DNA of 5,178 nucleotides from positions 1 to 5,178 of the forward strand of contig CAKZLT010000727.1 of the NCBI GenBank assembly GCA_937127195.1, given 5' to 3'. Shown piece by piece: positions 1-5,178 of the stretch; position 1 is the first letter of the stretch, and the number at the start of each line of letters is the position of its first letter. Made by a program: the position numbers and the translations under genes. The notes below the pieces were generated by a model. The model worked only from the letters and a program-made list of their open reading frames with translations. It ran no database searches and had not been told where the DNA came from. Source of the DNA: an uncultured Saprospiraceae bacterium. GTDB taxonomy: Bacteria > Bacteroidota > Bacteroidia > Chitinophagales > Saprospiraceae.

Positions 1-237
1 GATATCTTCTTCTTTAGTTAAGTCACAAACAAAGTAAGTACAATACTCACCAAGTTGGTGAGAAAGTTTTTTAAGAGGCTCTTCACTCCTTGCAAGTAAG
101 ATTAATTGTATATTTTCTTGTTCTGATTTATTCTGTGAAATAATACCGGCCAACTGATGGGCAAGTGCCTCACCAACGCCACTAGAAGCACCTGTAATCA
201 AGATTTTTTTTGTATTCACGCTAACTTCCTTGTTCAT
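1..237 (-). CDS. Short-chain dehydrogenase/reductase, N-terminal part (cut by window edge)
   Basis: Translating the minus strand from the ATG at 237 gives 79 open codons running off the left edge. The product starts with a Rossmann fold: strand KKILIT at residues 10-15, then the glycine motif TGASSGVG at 15-22 (TGxxxGxG, G16/G20/G22), a helix, a second strand ending LLAR (R50), and CDLT at 71-74, whose Asp72 is the usual adenine-contacting acid. This is the cofactor half of a classical SDR. Arg50 just after strand 2 suggests NADP(H) rather than NAD(H). The catalytic Ser-Tyr-Lys part lies outside the window, so the substrate is unknown. An alternative GTG start at 219 (residue 7) has AAGGAAG five bases upstream and may be the true start. 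The gene is divergent from an acyl-CoA dehydrogenase-like gene, which suggests, without proving, a joint role in acyl or lipid metabolism. Confidence 0.85.
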   Translation of the reverse strand, partial: MNKEVSVNTKKILITGASSGVGEALAHQLAGIISQNKSEQENIQLILLARSEEPLKKLSHQLGEYCTYFVCDLTKEEDI

Positions 238-277
238 ATCCGACTATTAAAGGTCAGTAAAATAGCTAAGTATAAAT

Positions 278-305
278 TTTACTAACAAATTATAACTGCT
301 ATACT
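278..305 (+). promoter_or_regulatory. Possible sigma70-like promoter for the acyl-CoA dehydrogenase-like gene
   Basis: TTTACT (278-283, 4 of 6 matches to TTGACA) and TATACT (300-305, 5 of 6 matches to TATAAT) are 16 bp apart on the plus strand. Transcription would start near 312, downstream of the in-frame TTG at 311, which argues against that TTG as the start codon. The boxes interleave with the opposite-strand promoter, so the two divergent genes could compete for polymerase. This match is weaker than the minus-strand one. Confidence 0.3.
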
Positions 306-317
306 AGGTCTTGCCAA
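289..317 (-). promoter_or_regulatory. Sigma70-like promoter for the SDR gene
   Basis: Read on the minus strand, TTGGCA (317-312) is separated by exactly 17 bp from a perfect TATAAT (294-289). Transcription would start near 282, giving a leader of about 45 nt to the ATG at 237. Bacteroidota housekeeping promoters normally have TTTG near -33 and TAnnTTTG near -7, so an Escherichia-like promoter is notable in this context. AT-rich DNA makes TATAAT matches common; the correct spacing to a good -35 box is what raises confidence. Confidence 0.5.
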
Positions 318-322
318 TCGGC

Positions 323-1453
323 ATGATCGAACTAGGAGAAATTTTGTTAAGTAATGATGATAATTTTTTTTTACTAAAAGGACTTTCTAGTTCTAAAATA
401 AATGAGATCAAAGAAGTCATCAATCTTGCTAACGATTTTTGCAGTAAGGTGGTCATCCCGAGAGTACATAAGTACGAAATTCAAATAGACAAAAACCCTG
501 ATTTTCTCCCTAGTGACTTTATACACGAAGCTAATCGTTGGCAGCTTTTTTCAAAATGGCTTCCAAAGGCATTTGGAGGAGGGGGTTTCTCTCCACTATC
601 AATGCATTTTTTTAACGAAATTCTTGCATCCCATTGCATGGCAATGACAAATATGATTGGTGTTCACTATGTTGGCTTAACTGCTTTATCGGCCAGCATG
701 AACTATAAAATGTTACAAAATGTATGCAAAAAAATTAAAGCTGGTGAAAAGAAAAGCACTCCACATACTCTATCTATAGCTGTAACTGAGCCTGAGGCTG
801 GAACTGATTTAGAAGATCATAAATTACTCAAAAATGCGAAAGTTGGCTGTACACTGATAAAAAGTGATGGTGGATACACTCTAAATGGTACAAAAATCTT
901 TATCTCAAATGGACATTTAAGCCATTGGTCTATTGTTACTGCTTTTTTGGATAAAAACTCCCCTCACACGAGTCAGGTATCTGTTTTAGTTTCAAAAGAC
1001 TCCCCCGGCTTCTCTCATGGAAAAATTGAAAGAAAATTAGGCCAAAAGTCATGCACAGCGAGCGAGCTTATCTTTGATAATGTATTTATATCAGCTGATA
1101 ATGTCATCTTCTCAAAGGATCATTGCCCAGCTAATCTAGACTTTGAAGAAACCGCAAAGACATTTACTGCCGATGTGCTAAATTTATCACGCACAGGCGT
1201 TGGCAGTATCGCCACAGGAATTTCAAAATCTGCTCTAGATTTAAGTTTGAAATATTGTCGTGAACAAAAGATTAATGGAGTACTTATGGGCCAAATTGAA
1301 TGGGTCCAGATAAAATTAGCAAAGATGCATAATAACATATACCTCTCTAGAAACATTACTTTTGATTCATTACTTGCTAATGACTACTGGGGACCATTCA
1401 AAGAAATGTCTGCTCCAGTTACTAGTTTTTTTATGAAAAAAGTAGAACGCTAG
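323..1453 (+). CDS. Acyl-CoA dehydrogenase-like protein, C-terminally truncated
   Basis: The 376-aa product (numbered from the ATG at 323) has the flavoprotein acyl-CoA dehydrogenase order: an N-terminal helical domain (about 25-150), a beta domain opened by TEPEAGTD (155-162) and GTKIFISNG (189-197), the typical ELIFDNVFI strand (248-256), then the start of the C-terminal helical domain (from about 284). Such enzymes oxidise acyl-CoA to 2-enoyl-CoA using FAD. This copy ends at KKVER, roughly 65 residues before the usual C-terminus, so the helix with the common catalytic glutamate and the GG.G loop are absent. Ser289 occupies the alternative glutamate position used by isovaleryl- and long-chain enzymes. 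In the YxxxRxxFG...fQ segment the Arg, Phe and Gln are replaced by Gln315, Asn318 and Glu326. No continuation appears in other frames after the TAG. It is either a decaying gene or a non-catalytic paralogue. In-frame starts are TTG 311, ATG 323 and TTG 344; the last has AGGAG five bases upstream. Confidence 0.8.
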   Translation: MIELGEILLSNDDNFFLLKGLSSSKINEIKEVINLANDFCSKVVIPRVHKYEIQIDKNPDFLPSDFIHEANRWQLFSKWLPKAFGGGGFSPLSMHFFNEILASHCMAMTNMIGVHYVGLTALSASMNYKMLQNVCKKIKAGEKKSTPHTLSIAVTEPEAGTDLEDHKLLKNAKVGCTLIKSDGGYTLNGTKIFISNGHLSHWSIVTAFLDKNSPHTSQVSVLVSKDSPGFSHGKIERKLGQKSCTASELIFDNVFISADNVIFSKDHCPANLDFEETAKTFTADVLNLSRTGVGSIATGISKSALDLSLKYCREQKINGVLMGQIEWVQIKLAKMHNNIYLSRNITFDSLLANDYWGPFKEMSAPVTSFFMKKVER

Positions 1454-1579
1454 ACTTTTTTTTTATTTTTAAAAGCTAAATATGATAAAAAGCTCTATTA
1501 GTCTTATTTTTTTCATAAAAAGCTTTTATTTTCATTTTTTAGGAAACTATAAAAATAAGTTTATAAATCATTTGTAATT

Positions 1580-2662
1580 ATGGCAATTAGAGTTGGACGT
1601 TGGGATTGTTTCGTTTGTGGTCACATTGGCAATCTTGGCCCTGAAACACATTGTACAAGTTGTGGCTCGTCACGCCCAAAAGATGTTGTTTTTTACTTGC
1701 CTGAAGATGCAAAAATTGTAGAAGATAAGGAAGAAATCGCCAAATCCAAAGCAGGTGCAGACTGGGTTTGTAGTTATTGTGATGGTCATAATAAAATAGA
1801 TGCCTCAATTTGTTCTACCTGTGGCAACGATAAGTCCGAAAAAGAAGACAAACAACTCGAAGTCAGAAATCTGATGCTCGATGAAGTTCCCAATAGTGGA
1901 GCTAGAGGTATTTCGCGCTCTAAAGAAACACCTAAAAAACTAGATAAAAAGGCAGGTTTTTGGAAATATATTCTCGGTGCTAGTGGACTAGGCGGTCTTT
2001 TTATTTGGTTATTTAGCTTTTCTACGACCATTGATGTTCCCGTTGTCGAAATGTATTGGGAACGCCAAATTGAAGTGCTTGAATACAAACAAGTTCAAGA
2101 AGAAGAATGGAAATTACCTAGTGAAGCTACTAGTGTCGAATCTTTTCAGGCTGTTCATCATTATAGAAAAGATATTACAGGCTATCGAACAGAAAGCAGA
2201 ACGGTTCAGAAAAAAGTTGGAACAAGGAGAGTTGTCTGTGGTCAAAAAGACCAAGGAAACGGCTATTTTGAAGATGTTTATTGTAATGAACCTATTTACG
2301 AAAGTGTTCAAGAGGAATATGAAGCACCTATTTATGTCGAAACACCTATTTATAAAACGAAGTACCGATATAATATATATCGCTGGCTTCCCAATCAGCC
2401 TTTAATGGCTTCTGGTAATAATGAACGGGTTAATTGGCCAAGTGTTCCTTCTGAAATCACCAACAATCCAAAGAAGTTCAAAACAGGCGAGCAAATCGAA
2501 AAGTATCTATTTTGGGTAAAAACACATAAAGACGAAAAGGTCAAATATGATGTAAAAGACGCCGATACTTTTAAAGAATTATATGTTGGTAAAAAATTAA
2601 AAGCAGAAAAATCAACTATTTTTGGAACATACAAAGGTTTAAAATCTGAGCTTTTTAAGTAA
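1580..2662 (+). CDS. Predicted membrane protein with two N-terminal RanBP2-like zinc ribbons, function unknown
   Basis: The 360-aa protein has three parts. First come two Cys4 zinc ribbons: W8-D-C10-x2-C13-x11-C25-x2-C28, and W62-V-C64-x2-C67-x3-N71-x6-C78-x2-C81, the second matching the RanBP2 pattern W-x-C-x2-C-x3-N-x6-C-x2-C exactly. A charged linker (82-126) follows, then one hydrophobic helix at 127-147 preceded by several lysines, which by the positive-inside rule puts the zinc ribbons in the cytoplasm. Residues 148-360 would lie outside the inner membrane. They begin with VVEMYWERQIEV, contain two cysteines (C220, C235) around GQKDQGNGYFEDVY that could form a disulfide, and carry three PIY repeats (238-240, 250-252, 256-258) in a Tyr/Glu-rich stretch ending YRYNIYRW. 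I recognise no enzyme motif. RanBP2 fingers elsewhere bind RNA or proteins, so a sensing or tethering role is only inference. The ATG at 1580 has no Shine-Dalgarno, as is usual in Bacteroidota. Confidence 0.88.
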   Translation: MAIRVGRWDCFVCGHIGNLGPETHCTSCGSSRPKDVVFYLPEDAKIVEDKEEIAKSKAGADWVCSYCDGHNKIDASICSTCGNDKSEKEDKQLEVRNLMLDEVPNSGARGISRSKETPKKLDKKAGFWKYILGASGLGGLFIWLFSFSTTIDVPVVEMYWERQIEVLEYKQVQEEEWKLPSEATSVESFQAVHHYRKDITGYRTESRTVQKKVGTRRVVCGQKDQGNGYFEDVYCNEPIYESVQEEYEAPIYVETPIYKTKYRYNIYRWLPNQPLMASGNNERVNWPSVPSEITNNPKKFKTGEQIEKYLFWVKTHKDEKVKYDVKDADTFKELYVGKKLKAEKSTIFGTYKGLKSELFK

Positions 2663-2688
2663 GTTAGGACTTTTTTTCTCGATTCTCT

Positions 2689-2721
2689 AAACCTTATAGG
2701 TTTTTAAAACCTATAAGGTTT
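2689..2721. terminator. 33-nt perfect palindrome between convergent genes, candidate bidirectional terminator
   Basis: AAACCTTATAGGTTTT (2689-2704) and AAAACCTATAAGGTTT (2706-2721) are exact reverse complements around one T. As RNA this gives a stem of at least 12 bp (AAACCTTATAGG / CCTATAAGGTTT) with an A/U-rich loop. It lies 27 bp after the stop of the zinc-ribbon gene and 55 bp after the stop of the converging DAHP synthase gene, where a shared terminator is expected. No U-tract directly follows on either strand, so it may instead limit read-through, protect 3' ends or be a dispersed repeat. Each arm is itself nearly self-complementary. Confidence 0.55.
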
Positions 2722-2776
2722 GATTGAAGTTTGATATAACCTATTTTTTATAAAAGAAAAAGCCTTTTTTTTAATA

Positions 2777-3844
2777 CTATCCTTTCATTATCTGTTCTTG
2801 ATGGTTGATAGATTCTTGGTGAATGGCTTTCAAAAAAGAACTAATAAATGCTTCACTCAAATCATGTTTAGCACCTTTTTCAACGGCAGCTTCCAATATT
2901 GAACCCCATCGGGCAGGTTGTAAAATCGAAATATTGTTATCCTTTTTATATTGACCAATTTGTTCTGCAATCTTCATGCGCTTACCAAGCAAGTTCATTA
3001 ACTCATTATCAATTTCGTCGATTTCTTGACGTAAATGACCTAAGGTTGCATTGAAAGTACGGTCAGAAGAAGAAGGATTTCTATAAACCAAATTGTTAAC
3101 TAAATCCTTAAAAGTATCAGGTGTAATTTGCTGTGCAGCATCACTCCATGCATTATCAGGATCAGGATGTACCTCGGTCATTAATCCATCAAAGTTCAAA
3201 TCCATTGCCTTTTGAGCCACTTCTTCGAGTGTATCTCTACGACCACAGATATGACTATTATCACAAATAAAAGTCAAGTCAGGAAATTCTCTCATCAAGT
3301 CAATAGGTATTTGCCAACGCGGAACGTTGCGATAGTTCGTGTCTCCATAGTAAGAAAAACCACGGTGAATCACACCTATTTTGGTGATACCTGCATTATA
3401 AATACGCTTGATAGCCCCAACCCAAAGTTTATAATCTGGATTGATTGGGTTTTTGATAAGTACAGGAATATCAACGCCTTTTATCGCATCCGCTATTTCT
3501 TGAACGGCAAAAGGGTTAACCGTTGTTCTTGCTCCCAGCCAAAGTACGTCAATACCTGCCTTCACAGCCTCAAAAACGTGTTCTCGTTTGGCTACTTCCG
3601 TAGTTACTTTCAATCCTGTTTCTTTCTTTACACGCTTTAACCAACTCAAACCTTCTACACCAACGCCTTCAAAAGAGCCTGGAGAAGTTCTAGGTTTCCA
3701 AATTCCTGCCCTAAATAAATCAATATTTTGCTTGGCTAGTTCATGCGCTGTTTTTAGTACTTGCTCCTCCGTTTCAGCACTACAAGGCCCCGAAATGATG
3801 AAAGGTCGTTCGTGCTTACTCTCAAATACTTTTTTAAATTCCAT
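2777..3844 (-). CDS. Bifunctional DAHP synthase / chorismate mutase (AroQ type)
   Basis: The 355-aa cytoplasmic enzyme fuses two activities. Residues 1-255 are a KDPG-type 3-deoxy-D-arabino-heptulosonate-7-phosphate synthase, which condenses phosphoenolpyruvate with erythrose 4-phosphate. Visible motifs are GPCSAE (19-24, Cys21 metal ligand), RAGIWKPRTSP (45-55), LGART (103-107), HRG (160-162), CDNSH (194-198) and EVHPDPDNAWSD (224-235). Residues about 265-355 are an all-helical AroQ chorismate mutase. Aligned by eye to the E. coli P-protein mutase, R272, R289, K300, R312, S345 and Q349 match R11, R28, K39, R51, S84 and Q88; Gln309 and Trp313 replace D48 and E52. The C-terminal mutase position is the Bacteroidota arrangement (Porphyromonas, Prevotella), opposite to Bacillus; the studied Prevotella enzyme is feedback-inhibited by prephenate. 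It lies 97 bp downstream of tyrA on the same strand, a probable operon. The start precedes the conserved GPCSAE by a normal distance. Confidence 0.96.
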   Translation of the reverse strand: MEFKKVFESKHERPFIISGPCSAETEEQVLKTAHELAKQNIDLFRAGIWKPRTSPGSFEGVGVEGLSWLKRVKKETGLKVTTEVAKREHVFEAVKAGIDVLWLGARTTVNPFAVQEIADAIKGVDIPVLIKNPINPDYKLWVGAIKRIYNAGITKIGVIHRGFSYYGDTNYRNVPRWQIPIDLMREFPDLTFICDNSHICGRRDTLEEVAQKAMDLNFDGLMTEVHPDPDNAWSDAAQQITPDTFKDLVNNLVYRNPSSSDRTFNATLGHLRQEIDEIDNELMNLLGKRMKIAEQIGQYKKDNNISILQPARWGSILEAAVEKGAKHDLSEAFISSFLKAIHQESINHQEQIMKG

Positions 3845-3860
3845 GTTTTGATATTTTTTT

Positions 3861-3894
3861 CACTAATCATTAGTGCAAATTCGTTTAATTCGTG
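3861..3894. repeat. 15-nt palindrome plus degenerate ATTCGTG units in the tyrA-DAHP synthase spacer
   Basis: CACTAATCATTAGTG (3861-3875) is a perfect palindrome with 7-nt arms, ending 16 bp upstream of the DAHP synthase ATG. Its right half begins three related units: ATTAGTG (3869-3875), ATTCGTT (3879-3885) and ATTCGTG (3888-3894), spaced 10 and 9 bp apart. From memory, tandem ATTCGTG-like sequences are common intergenic repeats in Bacteroidota; I could not search for this. A further inverted pair, AACGAAT (3930-3936) and ATTCGTT (3952-3958), straddles the tyrA stop codon. There is no U-tract on the transcribed strand, so a terminator is unlikely; an operator or dispersed repeat fits better. 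Confidence 0.45.
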
Positions 3895-3941
3895 GTTAAA
3901 TGGTATTACATTCGGCGATGCTGAATAGTAACGAATCATTT

Positions 3942-4784
3942 TTATTTTAAAATTCGTTGAATGTCGTTAGCTTCCTCAATGAGACGATAAAATTCAGTGA
4001 AATTCTTTTTGATTAAAAGGCTTCTAAATTTTGCCAATGTATTAATATGTTCGTCCAAGACATCCAAAACGTTGTCTCGGTTTTGTTCAAAAATAGGAAT
4101 CCACATATCAGGCGAACTTTTTGCCAAGCGAACGCTTGAACGAAATCCACCACTTGCCAATTCAAAAATTCGTTTTTCATCTTGTTCCTTTTCAAGAACC
4201 GTCAATGCCAATGCAAACGAACTGATGTGTGATATATGAGAAATATAAGCAGTATGAATATCATGAGCTTTACCATCCAGATATACAATGCCCATTTTCA
4301 GAGCCTTATATAGTTTTTCGGCCATTTGATGAGCTTTAGGATTTGTCTTTTCAATATCAACAAAAACAGTACATTTTCCATCAAATAAATTCGGAATAGC
4401 TGCTTCTGGCCCCGAAAATTCTGTTCCTGCCATTGGATGTGTCGCGACAAACTGCCCGCGATTAGTATGATTTTCTACACTTTTTAGAATCATTTCTTTT
4501 GTAGAACCAACATCTAAGACGATTTGATTTCCCTTTATTTTATTCAAAATGACAGGTAATAAAGCCGTCATGGCACTTACAGGAGTCGATAAAATAATAA
4601 TATCGGCACATTCAATGGCTTCATCTAATGACATAATCACATCAACCAAATGAATATCTAATGCTTTCTGGGCATTCGTTTTATTTTTATCTACACCAAT
4701 TATTTGAGTAGCAAAACCATTCGCTTTCAAACTGATTGCCATCGAACCGCCAATTAATCCTATCCCTACTATTGCTATCTTCAT
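3942..4784 (-). CDS. tyrA: Prephenate dehydrogenase
   Basis: The 280-aa cytoplasmic enzyme oxidatively decarboxylates prephenate to 4-hydroxyphenylpyruvate, the precursor of tyrosine. Residues 1-170 form a Rossmann domain: GIGLIGGS (7-14) is the dinucleotide loop, Asp32 ends strand 2 and favours NAD+, and STPVS (66-70) and DVGSTK (91-96) are family motifs. HPMAGTE (116-122) carries the conserved catalytic histidine (His116). The C-terminal helical dimerisation domain has HDIHTAYISHISH (174-186), SGGFRSSVRLAKSSPDMW (211-228) and a final helix. There is no ACT regulatory domain, so tyrosine feedback through such a domain is not expected. The length matches compact monofunctional TyrA proteins. 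The gene is first in a likely two-gene unit with the downstream DAHP synthase/chorismate mutase, whose mutase makes its substrate. The ATG at 4784 sits directly before the Rossmann strand and has an A-rich, Shine-Dalgarno-free upstream region. Confidence 0.96.
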   Translation of the reverse strand: MKIAIVGIGLIGGSMAISLKANGFATQIIGVDKNKTNAQKALDIHLVDVIMSLDEAIECADIIILSTPVSAMTALLPVILNKIKGNQIVLDVGSTKEMILKSVENHTNRGQFVATHPMAGTEFSGPEAAIPNLFDGKCTVFVDIEKTNPKAHQMAEKLYKALKMGIVYLDGKAHDIHTAYISHISHISSFALALTVLEKEQDEKRIFELASGGFRSSVRLAKSSPDMWIPIFEQNRDNVLDVLDEHINTLAKFRSLLIKKNFTEFYRLIEEANDIQRILK

Positions 4785-4802
4785 CTTTTAACGTTTAGTA
4801 TT

Positions 4803-4882
4803 CTGTTTCAAAAGTTGTTTAATGTTTCGTAGCGCGACGAACTACGTTAGCTTTTTAAATTGTAAATAAACTTTTGAAACAG
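4803..4882. repeat. 80-nt inverted-repeat element with GC-rich core, MITE-like or tyrA leader hairpin
   Basis: CTGTTTCAAAAGTT (4803-4816) and AACTTTTGAAACAG (4869-4882) are perfect 14-bp inverted repeats. Just inside, TTTA (4818-4821) pairs with TAAA (4863-4866) after a small internal loop. The core has a third stem, CGTAG (4828-4832) with CTACG (4842-4846), in a GC-rich patch within AT-rich DNA. GTATT occurs at 4798-4802 and 4884-4888, which would be a 5-bp target duplication if the element spans 4803-4883. The element lies 18 nt upstream of the tyrA ATG, so if transcribed it would be a long hairpin in the tyrA 5' leader. The repeat itself is certain; its nature is inferred. Confidence 0.6.
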
Positions 4883-5136
4883 TGTATTTAGTCTAAGTTT
4901 ATATTTAAAACTAAGTAAAGATATTATGATTTTTTTAAAAAAAATAAACATAATCTAGTTTATCAATAAAAAAATTGTTCTTTTTTTGATGAAAAAATAA
5001 TGAATAAAGAGAAACACAAAAACACTGGTAAGTGTTCAATGAAATCCAATTAGTTAGCATTTCGTTCAATGAGATTTGTTTTTTTGAAAATTACTAACTT
5101 ACATTACGCAAAAGTGCTTTTGTTTGATGTATGATT

Positions 5137-5178
5137 TTAAAATTTCCTAGATTTTAATTTCTCAATGTAACCTAAACC
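5137..5178 (-). CDS. Possible C-terminal tail of a gene entering from the right edge
   Basis: Reading the minus strand from 5178, one frame stays open for 13 codons, GLGYIEKLKSRKF, then a TAA at 5139-5137. The other two minus frames stop within five codons. The residues look like an ordinary charged helical C-terminus, and a same-strand gene upstream of tyrA would be natural, but 13 codons are too few to prove coding or identify a product. Confidence 0.2.
   Translation of the reverse strand, partial: GLGYIEKLKSRKF

Larger units (their letters stand above)
4785..5178. other. 394-bp mostly non-coding region upstream of tyrA
   Basis: No convincing complete gene is present on either strand. It should hold the tyrA promoter, but I could not identify a confident Bacteroidota-type TTTG / TAnnTTTG pair. 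Visible structure, besides the 80-nt inverted repeat at 4803-4882 and a possible gene tail at 5137-5178, is: an AT-only-loop inverted repeat ATTATG...CATAAT (4923-4954); a small hairpin AACACT-GGTA-AGTGTT (5021-5036); GTTCAATGAAAT (5034-5045) repeated as GTTCAATGAGAT (5064-5075) with a 30-bp period; and CAAAAG-TG-CTTTTG (5109-5122). Homopolymer A/T runs are frequent. Confidence 0.6.

Noticed and set aside
1485..1546. Possible terminator after the dehydrogenase-like gene (AAAAGCT ... AGCTTTT followed by T-rich sequence)
   Set aside because: The 7-bp stem is mostly A-U with a loop of about 26 nt, so it is too weak to call in such AT-rich DNA.
2031..2405. 124-codon plus-strand open frame inside the zinc-ribbon membrane protein gene
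   Set aside because: It lies in another frame of a gene with clear zinc-ribbon and membrane motifs, and its product is a lysine/isoleucine-rich, low-complexity translation with no recognisable domain.
3212..3640. 142-codon plus-strand open frame antisense to the DAHP synthase
   Set aside because: The opposite strand encodes unmistakable DAHP synthase motifs over the same bases; the antisense product has no domain and mirrors the codons of the real gene.
3754..3939. 61-codon minus-strand open frame across the tyrA-DAHP synthase spacer
   Set aside because: It overlaps the start of the DAHP synthase gene in another frame, covers the repeat-rich spacer, and shows no family motif.
4923..4954. 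ATTATG...CATAAT inverted repeat considered as a terminator or operator
   Set aside because: Only six defined base pairs flank an A/T homopolymer loop, and such pairs arise readily by chance in this composition.
5000..5053. 17-codon plus-strand open frame starting with MNKEKHKNTGKC
   Set aside because: It is very short, has no ribosome-binding context, and is not an aromatic-residue-rich leader peptide, so there is no support for translation.

Overview
The window is AT-rich and its right two thirds look like a Bacteroidota chromosome, most likely of the Cytophagales/Flavobacteriia type. The evidence is a KDPG-type DAHP synthase fused to a C-terminal AroQ chorismate mutase (the Bacteroidota arrangement), a compact prephenate dehydrogenase without an ACT domain, start codons with A-rich upstream sequence and no Shine-Dalgarno, and intergenic AAACCTATAAGGTTT-type and ATTCGTG-type repeats. 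The species cannot be named from this sequence.

Left block (1-1453): two divergent genes, the N-terminal part of a short-chain dehydrogenase/reductase (minus strand, running off the left edge) and an acyl-CoA dehydrogenase-like gene (plus strand). Both read as lipid or acyl-CoA metabolism. The oxidoreductase is shortened: it stops before the C-terminal helices that normally carry the catalytic glutamate, and it lacks glutamate at the alternative catalytic position too. The 85-bp divergent region contains sigma70-like boxes (TTGGCA-17 bp-TATAAT on the minus strand), and both genes have Shine-Dalgarno-like sequences in front of alternative GTG/TTG starts. No other gene here has these, so the block may be an acquired segment.

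Middle (1580-2662): a predicted membrane protein of unknown function with two N-terminal RanBP2-like Cys4 zinc ribbons, one membrane helix and a tyrosine-rich extracytoplasmic domain with one cysteine pair. It is the most interesting uncharacterised protein here. It converges on the aromatic genes, and a 33-nt palindrome lies between the two 3' ends.

Right (2777-4784, minus strand): tyrA followed by the DAHP synthase/chorismate mutase fusion, 97 bp apart and probably co-transcribed. They cover the first step of the shikimate pathway, the chorismate-to-prephenate branch step and the prephenate-to-4-hydroxyphenylpyruvate step toward tyrosine. The spacer holds a 15-nt palindrome and degenerate ATTCGTG units.

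Far right (4785-5178): almost entirely non-coding. An 80-nt inverted-repeat element with a GC-rich core sits 18 nt upstream of tyrA and is flanked by a possible 5-bp duplication. The last 42 bases may hold the C-terminal codons of another minus-strand gene. I found no rRNA, tRNA, CRISPR array or complete insertion sequence.
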